DNA of 64,000 bases from Robiginitomaculum sp. (GCA_002733605.1 NVWK01000002.1:124001-188000); one strand, 5' to 3'. Counted from the first letter of the stretch, positions 10,995 to 20,657 are shown. Translations and numbers: made by a program. Notes: generated by a model from the letters alone, not told the origin.

Positions 10995-11114
10995 CCGAAA
11001 GCATCCTGTGCTTGGCGATATGTATTAAGGGCCTTATAGAGACACTCTGGGCACTTGTCACGACTTTTTTCAGTGGACGCACAGCTATCTCGGCATCTAT
11101 CCCGAATAGAGCCG

Positions 11115-11813
11115 CTAGGTTTTCATAAATGTAAAATAATGGGGTGTGCGGCCTTCGCGCAAAGCTTTGGCCTCATAGCGCGTCGAACTCCACCCTGCAT
11201 ACGGGGTGAGCCAGTCTTGCACGCTCGACACATCCCATGAAAATCCAGCCCCGCTTTCAGGTCTATAGCGTAAAATACGCGCCAAAGCCCAATCTACATA
11301 GGAAATAATATCAGACGCAAACCGTAACTCTCCCCCGGGTTTCAAGACACGGTAAATGTCGGCAATGAAATCCTCTTGTATCAATCTGCGCTTATAATGG
11401 CGTGGCTTTGGCCATGGATCAGGATAAAGGATATATACGCAATCCAGAATATTATCAGGAAGTTCGTCCAATACGGCCCGCACATCCCCATGGTGCAGAC
11501 GAATATTATCAAGCCCTGCTGCGTCAATACCGCTCAGAGCCTTGGCCACACCGTTCAAAAATGGTTCCGCGCCGATATACCCCTGATCCGGGTGCGCCTG
11601 CGCCTGGCGTAAAAGATGCTCGCCACCACCGAACCCGATCTCTAACGTGACCCGGGACTTGCCTTCAAATGCTGACAAAGGAGCAGGCAGAGCCAATATT
11701 TCAGGCAAAAGAGTTTTGACCAAGCCTTCCTGATGAGCGCTTAAAGGTCGTCCTTGCGCCCGGCCCCAAAGCCTGCGCCGCTCCAACCGTCTTTGCTTGT
11801 GGTCTACGCTCAC
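11115..11813 (-). CDS. trmB: tRNA (guanine-N7-)-methyltransferase
   Basis: Methylates G46 in the tRNA variable loop using S-adenosylmethionine. It shows the SAM-binding motif LEIGFGGGEHLL and the diagnostic YPDPWPKPRHYKRRL block. I place the start at the GTG at 11813 (232 residues) because GGAGA lies 5-6 nt upstream; a GTG ten codons further upstream falls inside the terminator hairpin of the preceding gene. In many alphaproteobacteria metK lies between the XRE regulator and trmB; here it is absent. Confidence 0.96.
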   Translation of the reverse strand: MSVDHKQRRLERRRLWGRAQGRPLSAHQEGLVKTLLPEILALPAPLSAFEGKSRVTLEIGFGGGEHLLRQAQAHPDQGYIGAEPFLNGVAKALSGIDAAGLDNIRLHHGDVRAVLDELPDNILDCVYILYPDPWPKPRHYKRRLIQEDFIADIYRVLKPGGELRFASDIISYVDWALARILRYRPESGAGFSWDVSSVQDWLTPYAGWSSTRYEAKALREGRTPHYFTFMKT

Positions 11814-11830
11814 ATCTTCTCCATATAAAT

Positions 11831-11857
11831 AAACCCTGCACACGAGTTGCAGGGTTT
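11831..11857 (-). terminator. Terminator hairpin after the XRE regulator gene
   Basis: A perfect 10-bp inverted repeat (AAACCCTGCA / TGCAGGGTTT, 7-nt loop) lies about 50 nt past the stop of the XRE gene and just before trmB. On the minus strand the stem ends in TTT followed by ATTTATAT, so it is a plausible though T-poor terminator. Confidence 0.65.
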
Positions 11858-11904
11858 ATAAATCTGTTGGGCATAAAAATCCACGCCCGATTGAAAAGTT
11901 TAGA

Positions 11905-12342
11905 TTAATCTACATCTTTAGAATCTTCTTCACTCGCCAGTGAACGGGCAAGCTCCAGAATTTGGCGGCGAACCGCCTTGTTTTTGATTTTTGACACAGC
12001 CATCGCCAAAGAGACACCATCTGTAGAATTGATGAAATCATAAACGATTGGCGTTTGATCATTTTCGGCAAATTCAGCTGTAGGTGCACCCTCACCGAGT
12101 CCATCGTAAAAAAAGCTGACGGGTACATCCAAAACTTGTGACATGCGCCACAAACGGCTGGCGCCGACGCGGTTTGTACCGCGTTCATATTTTTGAACTT
12201 GTTGGAAAGTTACCCCTAGTTGATCGCCAAGTTTTTCTTGGCTCATTTTTAAAAGCTGGCGACGGAGTCGTACGCGCGTGCCAACATGTATGTCCACCGG
12301 GTTCGGAGAACGCGGCGCGTGTTGTGATTTCATTGTTATCAT
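11905..12342 (-). CDS. XRE-family transcriptional regulator, PraR/PhrR-like
   Basis: A 145-residue DNA-binding protein with one Cro/C1-type helix-turn-helix (about 20-75), containing KMSQEKLGDQLGVTFQQVQKY and YERGTNRVGASRL. The C-terminal half resembles the conserved alphaproteobacterial regulators next to lnt, known in rhizobia as PhrR or PraR, which repress biofilm and quorum-sensing genes. The location between lnt and trmB supports this assignment. It starts at ATG 12342 or at an in-frame ATG three codons later, which has a better-placed AGGG. Its target genes here are unknown. Confidence 0.85.
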   Translation of the reverse strand: MITMKSQHAPRSPNPVDIHVGTRVRLRRQLLKMSQEKLGDQLGVTFQQVQKYERGTNRVGASRLWRMSQVLDVPVSFFYDGLGEGAPTAEFAENDQTPIVYDFINSTDGVSLAMAVSKIKNKAVRRQILELARSLASEEDSKDVD

Positions 12343-12401
12343 CCCTAATTTTCCTAACGAAAGGTTTTGTCATTTTATACAACAAGAACCGAGTTAAAAT
12401 A

Positions 12402-14045
12402 CTAACGATACGCCAGATGCAGCTGTCGCGATCGCCTCACCCCCACATAACATCCTATTAAAGCCCACGCAATTAGCAAGAATATTATAAAGTTGGTAGC
12501 ACGACTATAAACTGTTTTTGCTAAAGGTCTAGGCAAAGCCGTGTCCAAAACCCCGTCTTCATCCAAGTTTTTATACGCTAACTGACGCCCATAGGAGTCT
12601 ATCACACCAGAAATTCCCCCCGAGGTTGAACGCACGACAGGAAGTCCCTGCTCGATCGCTCTGTACCTCGCCTGATTAATGTGCTGGTACGGGCCGGCCG
12701 AATCACCATACCAGCTATCATTGGATACATTCAATATCCACTCCGGTGCCTGCCCTGCATCACTCACCGTTTGTGGCGTAAAACCGGGAAAAATAATTTC
12801 ATAACAAATTTGTATGCTGACCGGTGGAAGCCCCGGTAAAATGGGTACATATTTGCTTTTCCCCGGTGTTATCGAGGCAAGCGCGGTTGACAGGCTCTTG
12901 ATACCAAGTTTTTCAACAAGCCGTCCCCCCGGAACAAATTCGCCGAAAGGTACAAGTTTACGCTTGTCATAAAAGCGGGAAATTTGAGCCGGAGCCTCGC
13001 GCGGGAAGCTGATTGCCGCCGCCGCATTATAATAATCAAACTTACCCAGAACTCCCGCATGCCCATCCCGGGGCTGGGAGCGCAAAGTTTGCGTTATAAA
13101 GACGGGAGGTTCGCCTCCGCCGGAACGCATCAACTCTTCAAGCACCTGCATCAAACCCGGATCTTCAAACATCAATCCCGGCACCGCCCCTTCGGGCCAG
13201 ATAATATGGGTGATATCATCAAACCCCTCCCCCATGGACAACCGAAAATAATGATCAACTATCTGCACATATTTGTCAGAATCAAATTTATCTTTTTGAG
13301 AAATTTTCGCATGCACAATGCGTAATTTTACCCCGTCTACATATTGGGTATTTTCAATCGGAGCCGCCTTCAGGCGCAAACTGCCATACCCGAATGCGCT
13401 AGCCAGAACCACCAGCCCCAAAGCAAAGGGTACAAATTTACGCTGCCCAAGCCCCAGAGCCAATCCTGCAGACAAAAACAGCACAAGCACACTCACACCA
13501 TATATGCCAACCAGGCTTGCAATTTGCGAAACGGGATGACCGGCAGCAAAAATATAGCCCGGAATATTCCACGGGAACCCGCCCAAAACATGCCCACGGA
13601 CAAATTCCGTGAGAAACAAGACGCTCGCAAACACGCCCGCCCGCCACGCGGAAACAGAGCGGCCAACCAGTTTGACATATACAGCGCCCGCCACAGCCCA
13701 AAACAGGGCAAGAGCCGCACAAAATGCCAAAATAGCAAACGGCATAATTACCGTATATCCAGAGCCACGCGCAAGAAAAGCAGAGCCAATCCAATACAGG
13801 CCAAACAGAAAATACCCGAACCCGACGCCAAACCCGGCCCAGAACCCAGCTTTGACAGGATGTGTACACCCCTGCACGCCGTCCAGCCGGATCATAAACA
13901 GGGCCAAGCAGACAAGCGTAACCGGCCAAATATAAAACGGAGCATGACCGAGAACGGCAAAACCGCCCAGCGCAATATTCATGACAAAGCCACGCCAGCC
14001 ACCTAAATCTACAAACCGTTTGAGTAAATTATTTTCCGGCTTCAT
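12402..14045 (-). CDS. lnt: Apolipoprotein N-acyltransferase
   Basis: Adds the third acyl chain to the N-terminal cysteine of lipoproteins in the inner membrane. It is 547 residues, with about six to seven N-terminal membrane segments followed by a carbon-nitrogen hydrolase domain (about 225-500). The catalytic triad is visible as Glu in IIWPEGAVPG, Lys in KRKLVPFGEFVP and Cys in IQICYEIIFPG. A last membrane helix lies near the C-terminus. The start overlaps the corC stop (ATGA), making it the last gene of the miaB-phoH-ybeY-corC-lnt cluster. The several predicted lipoproteins in this window would be substrates. Confidence 0.97.
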   Translation of the reverse strand: MKPENNLLKRFVDLGGWRGFVMNIALGGFAVLGHAPFYIWPVTLVCLALFMIRLDGVQGCTHPVKAGFWAGFGVGFGYFLFGLYWIGSAFLARGSGYTVIMPFAILAFCAALALFWAVAGAVYVKLVGRSVSAWRAGVFASVLFLTEFVRGHVLGGFPWNIPGYIFAAGHPVSQIASLVGIYGVSVLVLFLSAGLALGLGQRKFVPFALGLVVLASAFGYGSLRLKAAPIENTQYVDGVKLRIVHAKISQKDKFDSDKYVQIVDHYFRLSMGEGFDDITHIIWPEGAVPGLMFEDPGLMQVLEELMRSGGGEPPVFITQTLRSQPRDGHAGVLGKFDYYNAAAAISFPREAPAQISRFYDKRKLVPFGEFVPGGRLVEKLGIKSLSTALASITPGKSKYVPILPGLPPVSIQICYEIIFPGFTPQTVSDAGQAPEWILNVSNDSWYGDSAGPYQHINQARYRAIEQGLPVVRSTSGGISGVIDSYGRQLAYKNLDEDGVLDTALPRPLAKTVYSRATNFIIFLLIAWALIGCYVGVRRSRQLHLAYR

Positions 14046-14911
14046 TTTGCAGATTGTGCCTTCGCCGTTTCAGACGATTGAAGCCGCACCCGAAGGCGTT
14101 TCAAGCGGCGAGGGTCCGCATCCAACACTTCGAACTCGATCCCGTACGGATGGCGAATAATCTCGCCGCGTTGCGGCACCCGCCCCGCCAAAGACACAAC
14201 AACACCACCAAGCGTATCCACTTCTTCATCCTCTTCAGGCGTCGCAATATCGCGCCCGAAAACCGCTTCGAAATCTTCAATATCTACACGCGCATCCGCG
14301 TCCCAATAAATCTCGCCCTTGGCATTTTTACGGGCTACAATCTCCGGCTCGGCCTCATCATGCTCATCTTCAATATCTCCGACGATCGGCTCTATCAGAT
14401 CTTCCAATGTCACCAGCCCGTCCGTGCCGCCATATTCGTCCACAACAATGGCCATATGTGTTCGGTTCGCCTGCATTTTTCGCAACAAATCAGCCGCCGA
14501 CATAGACGGCGGCACAAACAAAACCGGGCGCAGGATATTTTTAATAACTTTCTTGTCAGGGTAGGCTTTGCCCGTACGTCCACGCGCATCAAATGTCAGA
14601 TAGGGCAGAACATCCTTCACATGGACCATGCCGGTCGGCTCATCAAGTGTGTCCTTAAAGACCGGCACACGCGAATGCCCCGCATCTTTAAACTTCGCCG
14701 CCAAATCCCGCAGGCTGGTCGTATCCTCGACAGCAATGATCTCGGCACGCGGCACCATTACATCTTCAATTTTTAAGATATGAAAGTTTTCTGCCGCGCT
14801 CACGAGCACTTCGCGGCTACCGCCGTCGTCTATTTTATCATGTACAACCCTGCGGCCAAACAAACGGGCCAGAAAGGATAAAGGGCGGAAAGATAGGGTA
14901 TCAGAATTCAC
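14042..14911 (-). CDS. corC: CBS-domain CorC/HlyC-family protein
   Basis: A 289-residue cytoplasmic protein with paired CBS domains (about 55-175, motifs VMVPRAEIIAVE and GLVTLEDLIEPIVGDIEDEHD) and a C-terminal CorC_HlyC (transporter-associated) domain (about 195-280). Relatives are linked to Mg2+/Co2+ efflux and resistance; the exact role is not fixed by sequence. The start is a GTG overlapping the ybeY stop (GTGA), and its stop overlaps lnt. Confidence 0.9.
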   Translation of the reverse strand: MNSDTLSFRPLSFLARLFGRRVVHDKIDDGGSREVLVSAAENFHILKIEDVMVPRAEIIAVEDTTSLRDLAAKFKDAGHSRVPVFKDTLDEPTGMVHVKDVLPYLTFDARGRTGKAYPDKKVIKNILRPVLFVPPSMSAADLLRKMQANRTHMAIVVDEYGGTDGLVTLEDLIEPIVGDIEDEHDEAEPEIVARKNAKGEIYWDADARVDIEDFEAVFGRDIATPEEDEEVDTLGGVVVSLAGRVPQRGEIIRHPYGIEFEVLDADPRRLKRLRVRLQSSETAKAQSAK

Positions 14912-15393
14912 AATATTTCATCCATAGCATAAGGATCATCAATCCCCAAATCGCATAACGCCAATCGCTCCAAAGCTTCCATTGCCTCGGCCTCGACATC
15001 CGTTTCATGGTCATAGCCCTGCAAATGATAAAACCCGTGTATCAATAAATGGCTTATATGATCCGTAAGCGCAATTTTGCGGGTTTCAGCTTCACGCGCA
15101 ACCGTTTCGTATCCAAGCACGATGTCGCCAAGCAAAACGTCCCCCCCGTGATCTCCAGCCGGAAACGATAAAACATTTGTCGGCTTATCTTGCCCCCGGT
15201 ACTCGCGGTTTAAGGCTTGCACTCGCGCGTCATCTAAAAAGGCAAGGCTTAACTCGGCAAACGAACGGCCTTCAATATGCTGCAGGGCCGCATCGATAGC
15301 CCGCGCGGCCAAACTCTGCAAAATCTCTCGTGCAGGCCAGTTTTTGTCTTCAATAACAATGTCAATTTCGTATTCGCGGTGCGGTTCGCTCAT
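14908..15393 (-). CDS. ybeY: Endoribonuclease YbeY (rRNA maturation factor)
   Basis: A zinc metalloprotein for 16S rRNA 3'-end maturation and ribosome quality control. The 161-residue protein contains the zinc motif H-x3-H-x5-H in HGFYHLQGYDHE (about 115-126) and the TNVLSFP block. Its ATG overlaps the phoH stop (ATGA) and its stop overlaps corC, so translation is coupled along the operon. Confidence 0.96.
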   Translation of the reverse strand: MSEPHREYEIDIVIEDKNWPAREILQSLAARAIDAALQHIEGRSFAELSLAFLDDARVQALNREYRGQDKPTNVLSFPAGDHGGDVLLGDIVLGYETVAREAETRKIALTDHISHLLIHGFYHLQGYDHETDVEAEAMEALERLALCDLGIDDPYAMDEIL

Positions 15394-16346
15394 GTGCGTT
15401 TCGCGTCCTTTTCATAGGCCAGTACAATTTTACCAACCAATGGATGGCGCACAACATCCGAAGCCTCGAACGTGATCGCGTCGATATTGTCTATACCTTG
15501 CAAAATCGACAACGCATGAGCGAGACCGGACGGCGTACCGTGGGGTAAATCACTTTGGGTCGGATCTCCCGTGACCGCATATTTGGCCCGTTCCCCAAGA
15601 CGGGTCAGCGCCATTCTCATTTGGGGTACTGTCGCATTTTGGGCCTCGTCAATCACCACAAACGCATCGGACAAAGTACGTCCACGCATAAAGGCCAAAG
15701 GCGCCACTTCTATTTCCCCCGATTCCATACGCCGTTCCACATCTGCATGCCCCAACACCATATTAAGCGCGTCCCAGATCGGCTGCATATACGGGTCTAC
15801 TTTTTCTTTCAAATCGCCCGGCAAAAACCCGAGCTTTTCCCCGGCTTCTACGGCAGGGCGACACGCAACGAACCGGCCAACTTCGCCCCGTGCCAAAAGA
15901 GACGCACCATAGGCAGTCGCCAAAAATGTTTTACCAGTCCCCGCAGGGCCAACCCCAAAACTAATGGTATTGTCGCGCATGGATTTGATGAACTGCTCTT
16001 GTCTTGGCGTTTTGGGCACAATCGGTTTACGACGCGGAAACGGAATAATTACGTCCGCAGAGGCGCGGGCAATCTTGCCGTCCCCCACCCTGCGAATAAT
16101 ATCTTTCACATCTGACGGCGTACACGGCCATCCCCGTGACAACCGCGTGTAAAGCTCTTTCAGGATTTCACTGGCCCGCGCCCGCGCAGATGCATCTCCG
16201 TTAATGACCACGCTTTGGCCCGGCGCTTCCAGATAAACATCGAAAGCCTGTTCGATCAAAGCCAGATTGGCATGGCCCGGACCACATAAATCCTTGACCA
16301 AATCCGCATCTTCAAATTCCAGTATCTCGGTTTTCGGCTTAGCCAT
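15390..16346 (-). CDS. phoH: PhoH-family ATPase
   Basis: A 318-residue cytoplasmic P-loop ATPase related to superfamily 1 helicases, with Walker [12 protein letters not shown] near residue 135, Walker B region [11 protein letters not shown] and a sensor segment [12 protein letters not shown]. Members next to ybeY are thought to help RNA handling or ribosome quality control. An N-terminal domain of about 110 residues precedes the ATPase core. It overlaps the end of miaB by 8 nt and ybeY by 4 nt. Confidence 0.94.
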   Translation of the reverse strand: MAKPKTEILEFEDADLVKDLCGPGHANLALIEQAFDVYLEAPGQSVVINGDASARARASEILKELYTRLSRGWPCTPSDVKDIIRRVGDGKIARASADVIIPFPRRKPIVPKTPRQEQFIKSMRDNTISFGVGPAGTGKTFLATAYGASLLARGEVGRFVACRPAVEAGEKLGFLPGDLKEKVDPYMQPIWDALNMVLGHADVERRMESGEIEVAPLAFMRGRTLSDAFVVIDEAQNATVPQMRMALTRLGERAKYAVTGDPTQSDLPHGTPSGLAHALSILQGIDNIDAITFEASDVVRHPLVGKIVLAYEKDAKRT

Positions 16347-17772
16347 TTACAAGTGTCCCGCCCAATGAGTTCAATCCCGCCCGCTCGATTTTCACTTTCA
16401 CCATTGTTCCGATCAAATCGGCAGACCCCGCAAAATGTGTGCCTTGTAAATAAGGCGCACGCCCGAACAACCCGTCCTCGCCCCTGCTGCTACCTTCAAC
16501 CAGCACATCAAGGGTACGACCGATTAGGCTCTCGTTAAATTCTTTTTGTTGCTGCGACAAAATCGCCTGCAAACGCGCCAATCGCTCGGACTTCACATCC
16601 TCGTCCACCTGTCCCGGCAAAGCCGCCCCCGGTGTTCCGGGGCGCACAGAATATTTAAAACTATACGCAGATGCATATCCGATTTCCGCCACAGCTTCGA
16701 GTGTACGCTCGAAATCCAACTCGCTCTCTCCGGGGAAACCAACAATGAAGTCGGACGACAAAGCAATATCGGGACGCGCAGCCCGAATACGCGCAATCAC
16801 GTCACGGTACTCTGCGAATGTGTGTCCACGGTTCATGGCTTTTAAAATTCGGTCACTGCCCGCCTGGAGCGGCAAGTGCAAATACGGCATTAATTTAGTC
16901 TCATCCCCGTGCGTGGTGATCAAATCCTCGTCCATATCGCGCGGATGGGACGTGGTAAACCGCAAGCGCTCCAGCCCGCCCATTTTTGCAAGGTGACGTA
17001 TCAGTTGAGCCAACCCCCAATGATCGCCCCCTTCAATCGCAGGCGCCGCGCCGCTATACGCATTGACATTTTGCCCAAGCAGGGTGATTTCCTTCACCCC
17101 TTGCGACACCAATGAGCGCGCTTCAGCGACGATCTGGTCAACAGGTCGCGAAAATTCCGCCCCGCGCGTATACGGCACAACACAGAAAGTGCAAAATTTA
17201 TCGCATCCTTCCTGAATGGTCAGGAACGCCGCAAAGCCTTCGGGTTTACGCGCCGCCGGCAATGCATCAAATTTTTCTTGCGTATCGAAATTGGTTTCAA
17301 GCCGCTCCCCACGCGCGCGGCTCACCCGGGCAATCATTTCCGGTAATTTATGATAGGTCTGTGGCCCCAAAACCAGATCAACAACCGGCGCACGGCGCAT
17401 AATTTCTTCGCCTTCGGCCTGTGCCACACATCCGGCCACAGCCACAACCATATCGCCGTCACCAGCTTTGCGTTTCTTGTCTTTCAATATGCGGATACGG
17501 CCCAGTTCCGAATACACTTTTTCGGCTGCTTTTTCGCGAATATGGCATGTGTTCAGCACCACCATATCCGCCCCCTCGGGGCCATCAATGGGTGCATAGC
17601 CGACAGGGGCCAGCACTTCACGCATGCGCTCGCTATCATAGACATTCATCTGACAGCCATAGGTTTTGATGAAAAGTTTTTTTGTATTTTTTTTGGGTGT
17701 TTTGGGTGTACCGGTTTGCGTAGACGCAGGCGATTTCGCCTGTGTATCCGTCCGTAATGTGTCTTGGCTCAT
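16339..17772 (-). CDS. miaB: tRNA-2-methylthio-N6-dimethylallyladenosine synthase
   Basis: A radical-SAM methylthiotransferase that modifies A37 of tRNAs reading UNN codons. The N-terminal MTTase domain has its cluster cysteines in [24 protein letters not shown] and [10 protein letters not shown]. The radical-SAM site is [15 protein letters not shown] (C-x3-C-x2-C), and a C-terminal TRAM domain ends the protein. The ATG at 17772 gives 477 residues; an in-frame GTG ten codons upstream is possible. The first ~30 residues are a Thr/Lys/Pro-rich extension before the conserved domain. Confidence 0.96.
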   Translation of the reverse strand: MSQDTLRTDTQAKSPASTQTGTPKTPKKNTKKLFIKTYGCQMNVYDSERMREVLAPVGYAPIDGPEGADMVVLNTCHIREKAAEKVYSELGRIRILKDKKRKAGDGDMVVAVAGCVAQAEGEEIMRRAPVVDLVLGPQTYHKLPEMIARVSRARGERLETNFDTQEKFDALPAARKPEGFAAFLTIQEGCDKFCTFCVVPYTRGAEFSRPVDQIVAEARSLVSQGVKEITLLGQNVNAYSGAAPAIEGGDHWGLAQLIRHLAKMGGLERLRFTTSHPRDMDEDLITTHGDETKLMPYLHLPLQAGSDRILKAMNRGHTFAEYRDVIARIRAARPDIALSSDFIVGFPGESELDFERTLEAVAEIGYASAYSFKYSVRPGTPGAALPGQVDEDVKSERLARLQAILSQQQKEFNESLIGRTLDVLVEGSSRGEDGLFGRAPYLQGTHFAGSADLIGTMVKVKIERAGLNSLGGTLVNG

Positions 17773-17880
17773 AAGCCGTATTGCCTTTTGCTTGCCGAGC
17801 ACAATGATCTCTCAGCTCTCCCTTTGTATAAAGCGCACTCTGCACCAATACGCAAGCCAAATACGCAAAGCAAGCAGGCA

Positions 17881-18288
17881 CTATTTCTTCAGGGGACGCC
17901 CGTATAATTCGAGCCGGTGATCGACAAGCTCATAGCCAAGCTTTTGCGCAATACGTTCCTGCAGACGCTCAATCTCTTCATCCATAAACTCGATCACATC
18001 GCCAGTGGAAAGATCAATAAGATGGTCATGGTGATCATTATCTGCCGCCTCGTAACGGGCCCGACCATCACGGAAATCATGGGCTTCGATAATACCGGTT
18101 TCCGCAAACAGGCGCAAAGTGCGGTACACCGTCGCCAAAGAAATCTTCGGATCGGACTTTGAAGCGCGCATATACACGCCCTCTGCATCGGGATGATCAT
18201 CTGCGTCTGACAACACAGCGGCAATCACCTTGCGCTGCTCGGTCATACGTAGACCTTTTTCAATACATTTGTCTTCTATCCAACTCAT
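17881..18288 (-). CDS. fur: Fur-family transcriptional regulator
   Basis: A metal-responsive repressor of about 135 residues. The winged helix carries RMTEQRKVIAAVL and SLATVYRTLRLF, followed by the dimerisation domain with HHDHLIDLSTGDVIEF. The CxxC structural zinc site of E. coli Fur is absent (Asp and Ser-Thr-Gly replace the cysteine segment), as in alphaproteobacterial Fur/Mur proteins, so iron or manganese specificity is uncertain. The chosen ATG aligns with the usual Fur N-terminus; in-frame ATGs at 18297 and 18330 are possible, the latter with GGAG immediately adjacent. It lies 11-53 nt after rimI. Confidence 0.92.
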   Translation of the reverse strand: MSWIEDKCIEKGLRMTEQRKVIAAVLSDADDHPDAEGVYMRASKSDPKISLATVYRTLRLFAETGIIEAHDFRDGRARYEAADNDHHDHLIDLSTGDVIEFMDEEIERLQERIAQKLGYELVDHRLELYGRPLKK

Positions 18289-18341
18289 AACTCTCATGCT
18301 TAATGAGTGAACGTTATAAGTGCAACCCATCTCCTACTATT

Positions 18342-18797
18342 TTAGTCAGATATTTTTTGGCCTAGTTTCTTGCTAAAAAGCAGGGCATCAACCCGCCCTT
18401 TGGCGCGGCGGTAATACCCTGGTCGGGTTCCGCAGCCCTGATAGCCGGTTCTTTGATACAGGCGGATAGCCGCAGGCGTATCTTTCGCCACTTCCAAAAA
18501 CACAATATCCGCACCGCGCATCGCCATTTGTTCTTCAGCCACCCTCAGCAAATATGCCCCAATCCCTCTGCGTTGCTGGTCTTGGACAACAGCAATGGTG
18601 ACGATTTCGGCCTGGTCTCCCAACGTACGCAATATGATAAACCCGAGCACACAACCTTCTTCCACCCAACCAAGCACATCATCCGTAACGTTGCCCGTGT
18701 GGATCGCAAAATCTTCCGCAGACCAGGGCCGCTCGAAAGCACCGGCATGCACATGCGCCATTTGATCCGCATATGTCGCGCAAAGCCGTTCAATCAT
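18342..18797 (-). CDS. rimI: GNAT acetyltransferase, RimI-like
   Basis: A 151-residue N-acetyltransferase. The acetyl-CoA loop is Q-x-x-G-I/R-G in QQRRGIGAYLL, and the PWSAEDF N-terminal segment is typical of RimI, which acetylates the N-terminus of ribosomal protein S18. The ATG at 18797 has GGAG 8 nt upstream and overlaps the end of the ThiE-like gene by 8 nt. In many alphaproteobacteria tsaB precedes rimI and fur; here a ThiE-like gene takes that place. Confidence 0.87.
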   Translation of the reverse strand: MIERLCATYADQMAHVHAGAFERPWSAEDFAIHTGNVTDDVLGWVEEGCVLGFIILRTLGDQAEIVTIAVVQDQQRRGIGAYLLRVAEEQMAMRGADIVFLEVAKDTPAAIRLYQRTGYQGCGTRPGYYRRAKGRVDALLFSKKLGQKISD

Positions 18798-19374
18798 GCT
18801 GATCTCCACCAAATGCAGCTACACCGGCAATCCCCGCCACCCCTGATCCGATCAGTTCGTGTACATTTTTTCTACATATACCCCCCAAAGCAAAAACAGA
18901 TATAGGTGATGTATGCGCAACTGCGCGAAGTTTCTCCACGCCTAGAGGCACACTTGCACTAGAACTTTCGCTCTTGAAAACGCACGATAAAATCATACCG
19001 TCCAACCCGTCAACATGTTCCAGACTGGCGGGTGAATGCACAGCCCCGCTCAGCAACCAGTTGGGGTAACGCGCGCGCAAAACTTTCCCGCGCTTCAAAT
19101 CTTTCTCAGGCAAATGCAAACCATCCGCGCCAACATCGTACGCAAGCGCCTCGTCTTGCCCGATCAGAAATTGTAATGACCGCACAAAGCAGATTTGCCG
19201 AAGCGCCCGCGCCATATCACGCCGATTCTCTGCACCGAAATGCCGGTAAATCAAGGTGCTGCCTTTTGGCAAAGCCGCAGAGCTTCGCAAGATATCAGGC
19301 ACACGCTCCGGGTCAGTCATAAATATATAAGGCGACAACGCACACGGGCGCACGCGATCTTTAAACAACCGCAT
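18790..19374 (-). CDS. Thiamine phosphate synthase-like (ThiE/TenI) protein
   Basis: A TIM-barrel protein of about 194 residues. Family features are the N-terminal SPYIFMTDPERVPD block, GADGLHLPEKDL, and the phosphate-binding FALGGI near the C-terminus. True ThiE couples HMP-PP with thiazole phosphate; TenI relatives do not, and this short alphaproteobacterial type could be either. The frame remains open upstream to 19923, but that part is antisense to the yggS gene. The ATG at 19374 leaves 43 nt between the divergent genes; ATG 19419 would overlap the yggS start codon. It is coupled to rimI by an 8-nt overlap. Confidence 0.78.
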   Translation of the reverse strand: MRLFKDRVRPCALSPYIFMTDPERVPDILRSSAALPKGSTLIYRHFGAENRRDMARALRQICFVRSLQFLIGQDEALAYDVGADGLHLPEKDLKRGKVLRARYPNWLLSGAVHSPASLEHVDGLDGMILSCVFKSESSSASVPLGVEKLRAVAHTSPISVFALGGICRKNVHELIGSGVAGIAGVAAFGGDQHD

Positions 19375-19417
19375 GGCTGTGCTTGCGAGCACATCATTTC
19401 CCGTATATGTCCACCCC

Positions 19418-20134
19418 ATGAGCGTTACACTTTCTATACCCGAACACCAAACCGCCATCCTAGACCGCATTGCGGCCCGCGCCAAGCTTGCAGGCCGCAA
19501 GCCTGATGATATTTGCCTGACCGCTGTTTCGAAGCAACAACCGGATGAGCGCATCGAAGCCATGCTGGCCACCGGACAACGGGTTTTCGGCGAAAACCGG
19601 GTGCAAGAAGCCCAACACCGCTGGGGCGATACATTTGCAAACGCCCGCCCCGGTCTGGAACTTCGCCTGATCGGCCCCTTACAAACCAACAAGACGGTCG
19701 ATGCTTGCGCCCTGTTTGATGTGATCGAAACGCTTGATCGCGAAAAACTGGCCAAAGCACTGGTCAAAACCAGAGAGAAGACGGGCACACTCCCGCGCCT
19801 GTTTGTGCAAGTCAATACCGGTGAAGAGCCACAAAAGGCAGGCATTATCCCAGCCCAACTGGACGCATTTATAAACACCTTGCGGACGCAGTATGATCTA
19901 CACCCCGAAGGATTAATGTGCATCCCGCCTGCCTTTGAAGCCTATGTCGGGCAACATCCCGGCCAGGCCCCCGGCCCTCATTTTGCCCTGCTTAAAAAAC
20001 TCGCCGATCGCAACGGCATCTCAAAACTTTCCATGGGCATGAGCGCAGATTTCGAACCGGCCATTGATTTCGGCGCAACCCATATCCGTGTAGGCTCCGC
20101 GTTATTTGGAACAAGAACACCAAGAAAAATTTAG
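19418..20134 (+). CDS. YggS-family pyridoxal phosphate homeostasis protein (PLPBP)
   Basis: A single-domain PLP-binding TIM-barrel protein that buffers cellular PLP and affects amino acid metabolism. The 238-residue protein has the PLP lysine in LTAVSKQQP (K39), and the family blocks GENRVQEA, LIGPLQTNK and SMGMSADFEPAI, ending with GSALFGTR. The ATG at 19418 matches the family N-terminus; an upstream in-frame ATG at 19373 lies over the start of the divergent gene. It converges with the L,D-transpeptidase gene, the stops overlapping by 4 nt. Confidence 0.94.
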   Translation: MSVTLSIPEHQTAILDRIAARAKLAGRKPDDICLTAVSKQQPDERIEAMLATGQRVFGENRVQEAQHRWGDTFANARPGLELRLIGPLQTNKTVDACALFDVIETLDREKLAKALVKTREKTGTLPRLFVQVNTGEEPQKAGIIPAQLDAFINTLRTQYDLHPEGLMCIPPAFEAYVGQHPGQAPGPHFALLKKLADRNGISKLSMGMSADFEPAIDFGATHIRVGSALFGTRTPRKI

Positions 20135-20637
20135 GCGCTAATTTCAATATCCATATCAGGGCGCAACTTCGGAAGTATCTCCAGCATATGTGCCAAACTT
20201 ACCGCTACACACCCCTCGGTAGGTTTATATCCTTCTCTTGCAACGTGCACGAATATAGCGCTCCCTAGATTGGAAACTGGTGGGCTATCATTATGCCCGA
20301 GAACAATAATCACATCATACACATGCGAATCCCGGAAAAGTTTTTCGGCACTGGCCGGATATGGCAAGCGTACAGGACGGTTATACGCCGGATCGTCCAA
20401 CCCGTCACACCAGCCATCATCAGAACGGGTCGCATGCAGAACAAGATCGCATTTCGGCAACACGACCCTATCCGACCGATAAAATCCGTAGCGGAGCCGG
20501 TATACGCCCAAAGGGGTTTTACCATCCCCTTCACGCCCTTCTGCCATCTCGATATACCCATCCCTGCCAATCGCACACGGATAGGATCCATCTCCTAATT
20601 TCAAAACGCCCTTACTCGCATATACGACAATATTCAT
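20131..20637 (-). CDS. L,D-transpeptidase (YkuD) family protein, no signal peptide
   Basis: A 168-residue protein with the YkuD catalytic signature: a conserved histidine in IFVHVAREGYKPTEGCVAVS and the nucleophilic cysteine in the EGC motif. Characterised members make 3-3 peptidoglycan cross-links or attach lipoproteins in the periplasm. This protein starts MNIVVYASKGVLKLG and shows no signal peptide, so its site of action is unclear. The ATG at 20637 has a GGGGGAA run about 8 nt upstream; an upstream extension would read through a GC-rich hairpin repeat and is unlikely. Confidence 0.85.
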   Translation of the reverse strand: MNIVVYASKGVLKLGDGSYPCAIGRDGYIEMAEGREGDGKTPLGVYRLRYGFYRSDRVVLPKCDLVLHATRSDDGWCDGLDDPAYNRPVRLPYPASAEKLFRDSHVYDVIIVLGHNDSPPVSNLGSAIFVHVAREGYKPTEGCVAVSLAHMLEILPKLRPDMDIEISA

Positions 20638-20657
20638 AATTACATTCCCCCGCTCAT

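Noticed and set aside
19419..19923. N-terminal 168-codon extension of the ThiE-like frame
   Set aside because: It is antisense to yggS along its whole length and shows no ThiE features before the MTDPERVPD block.
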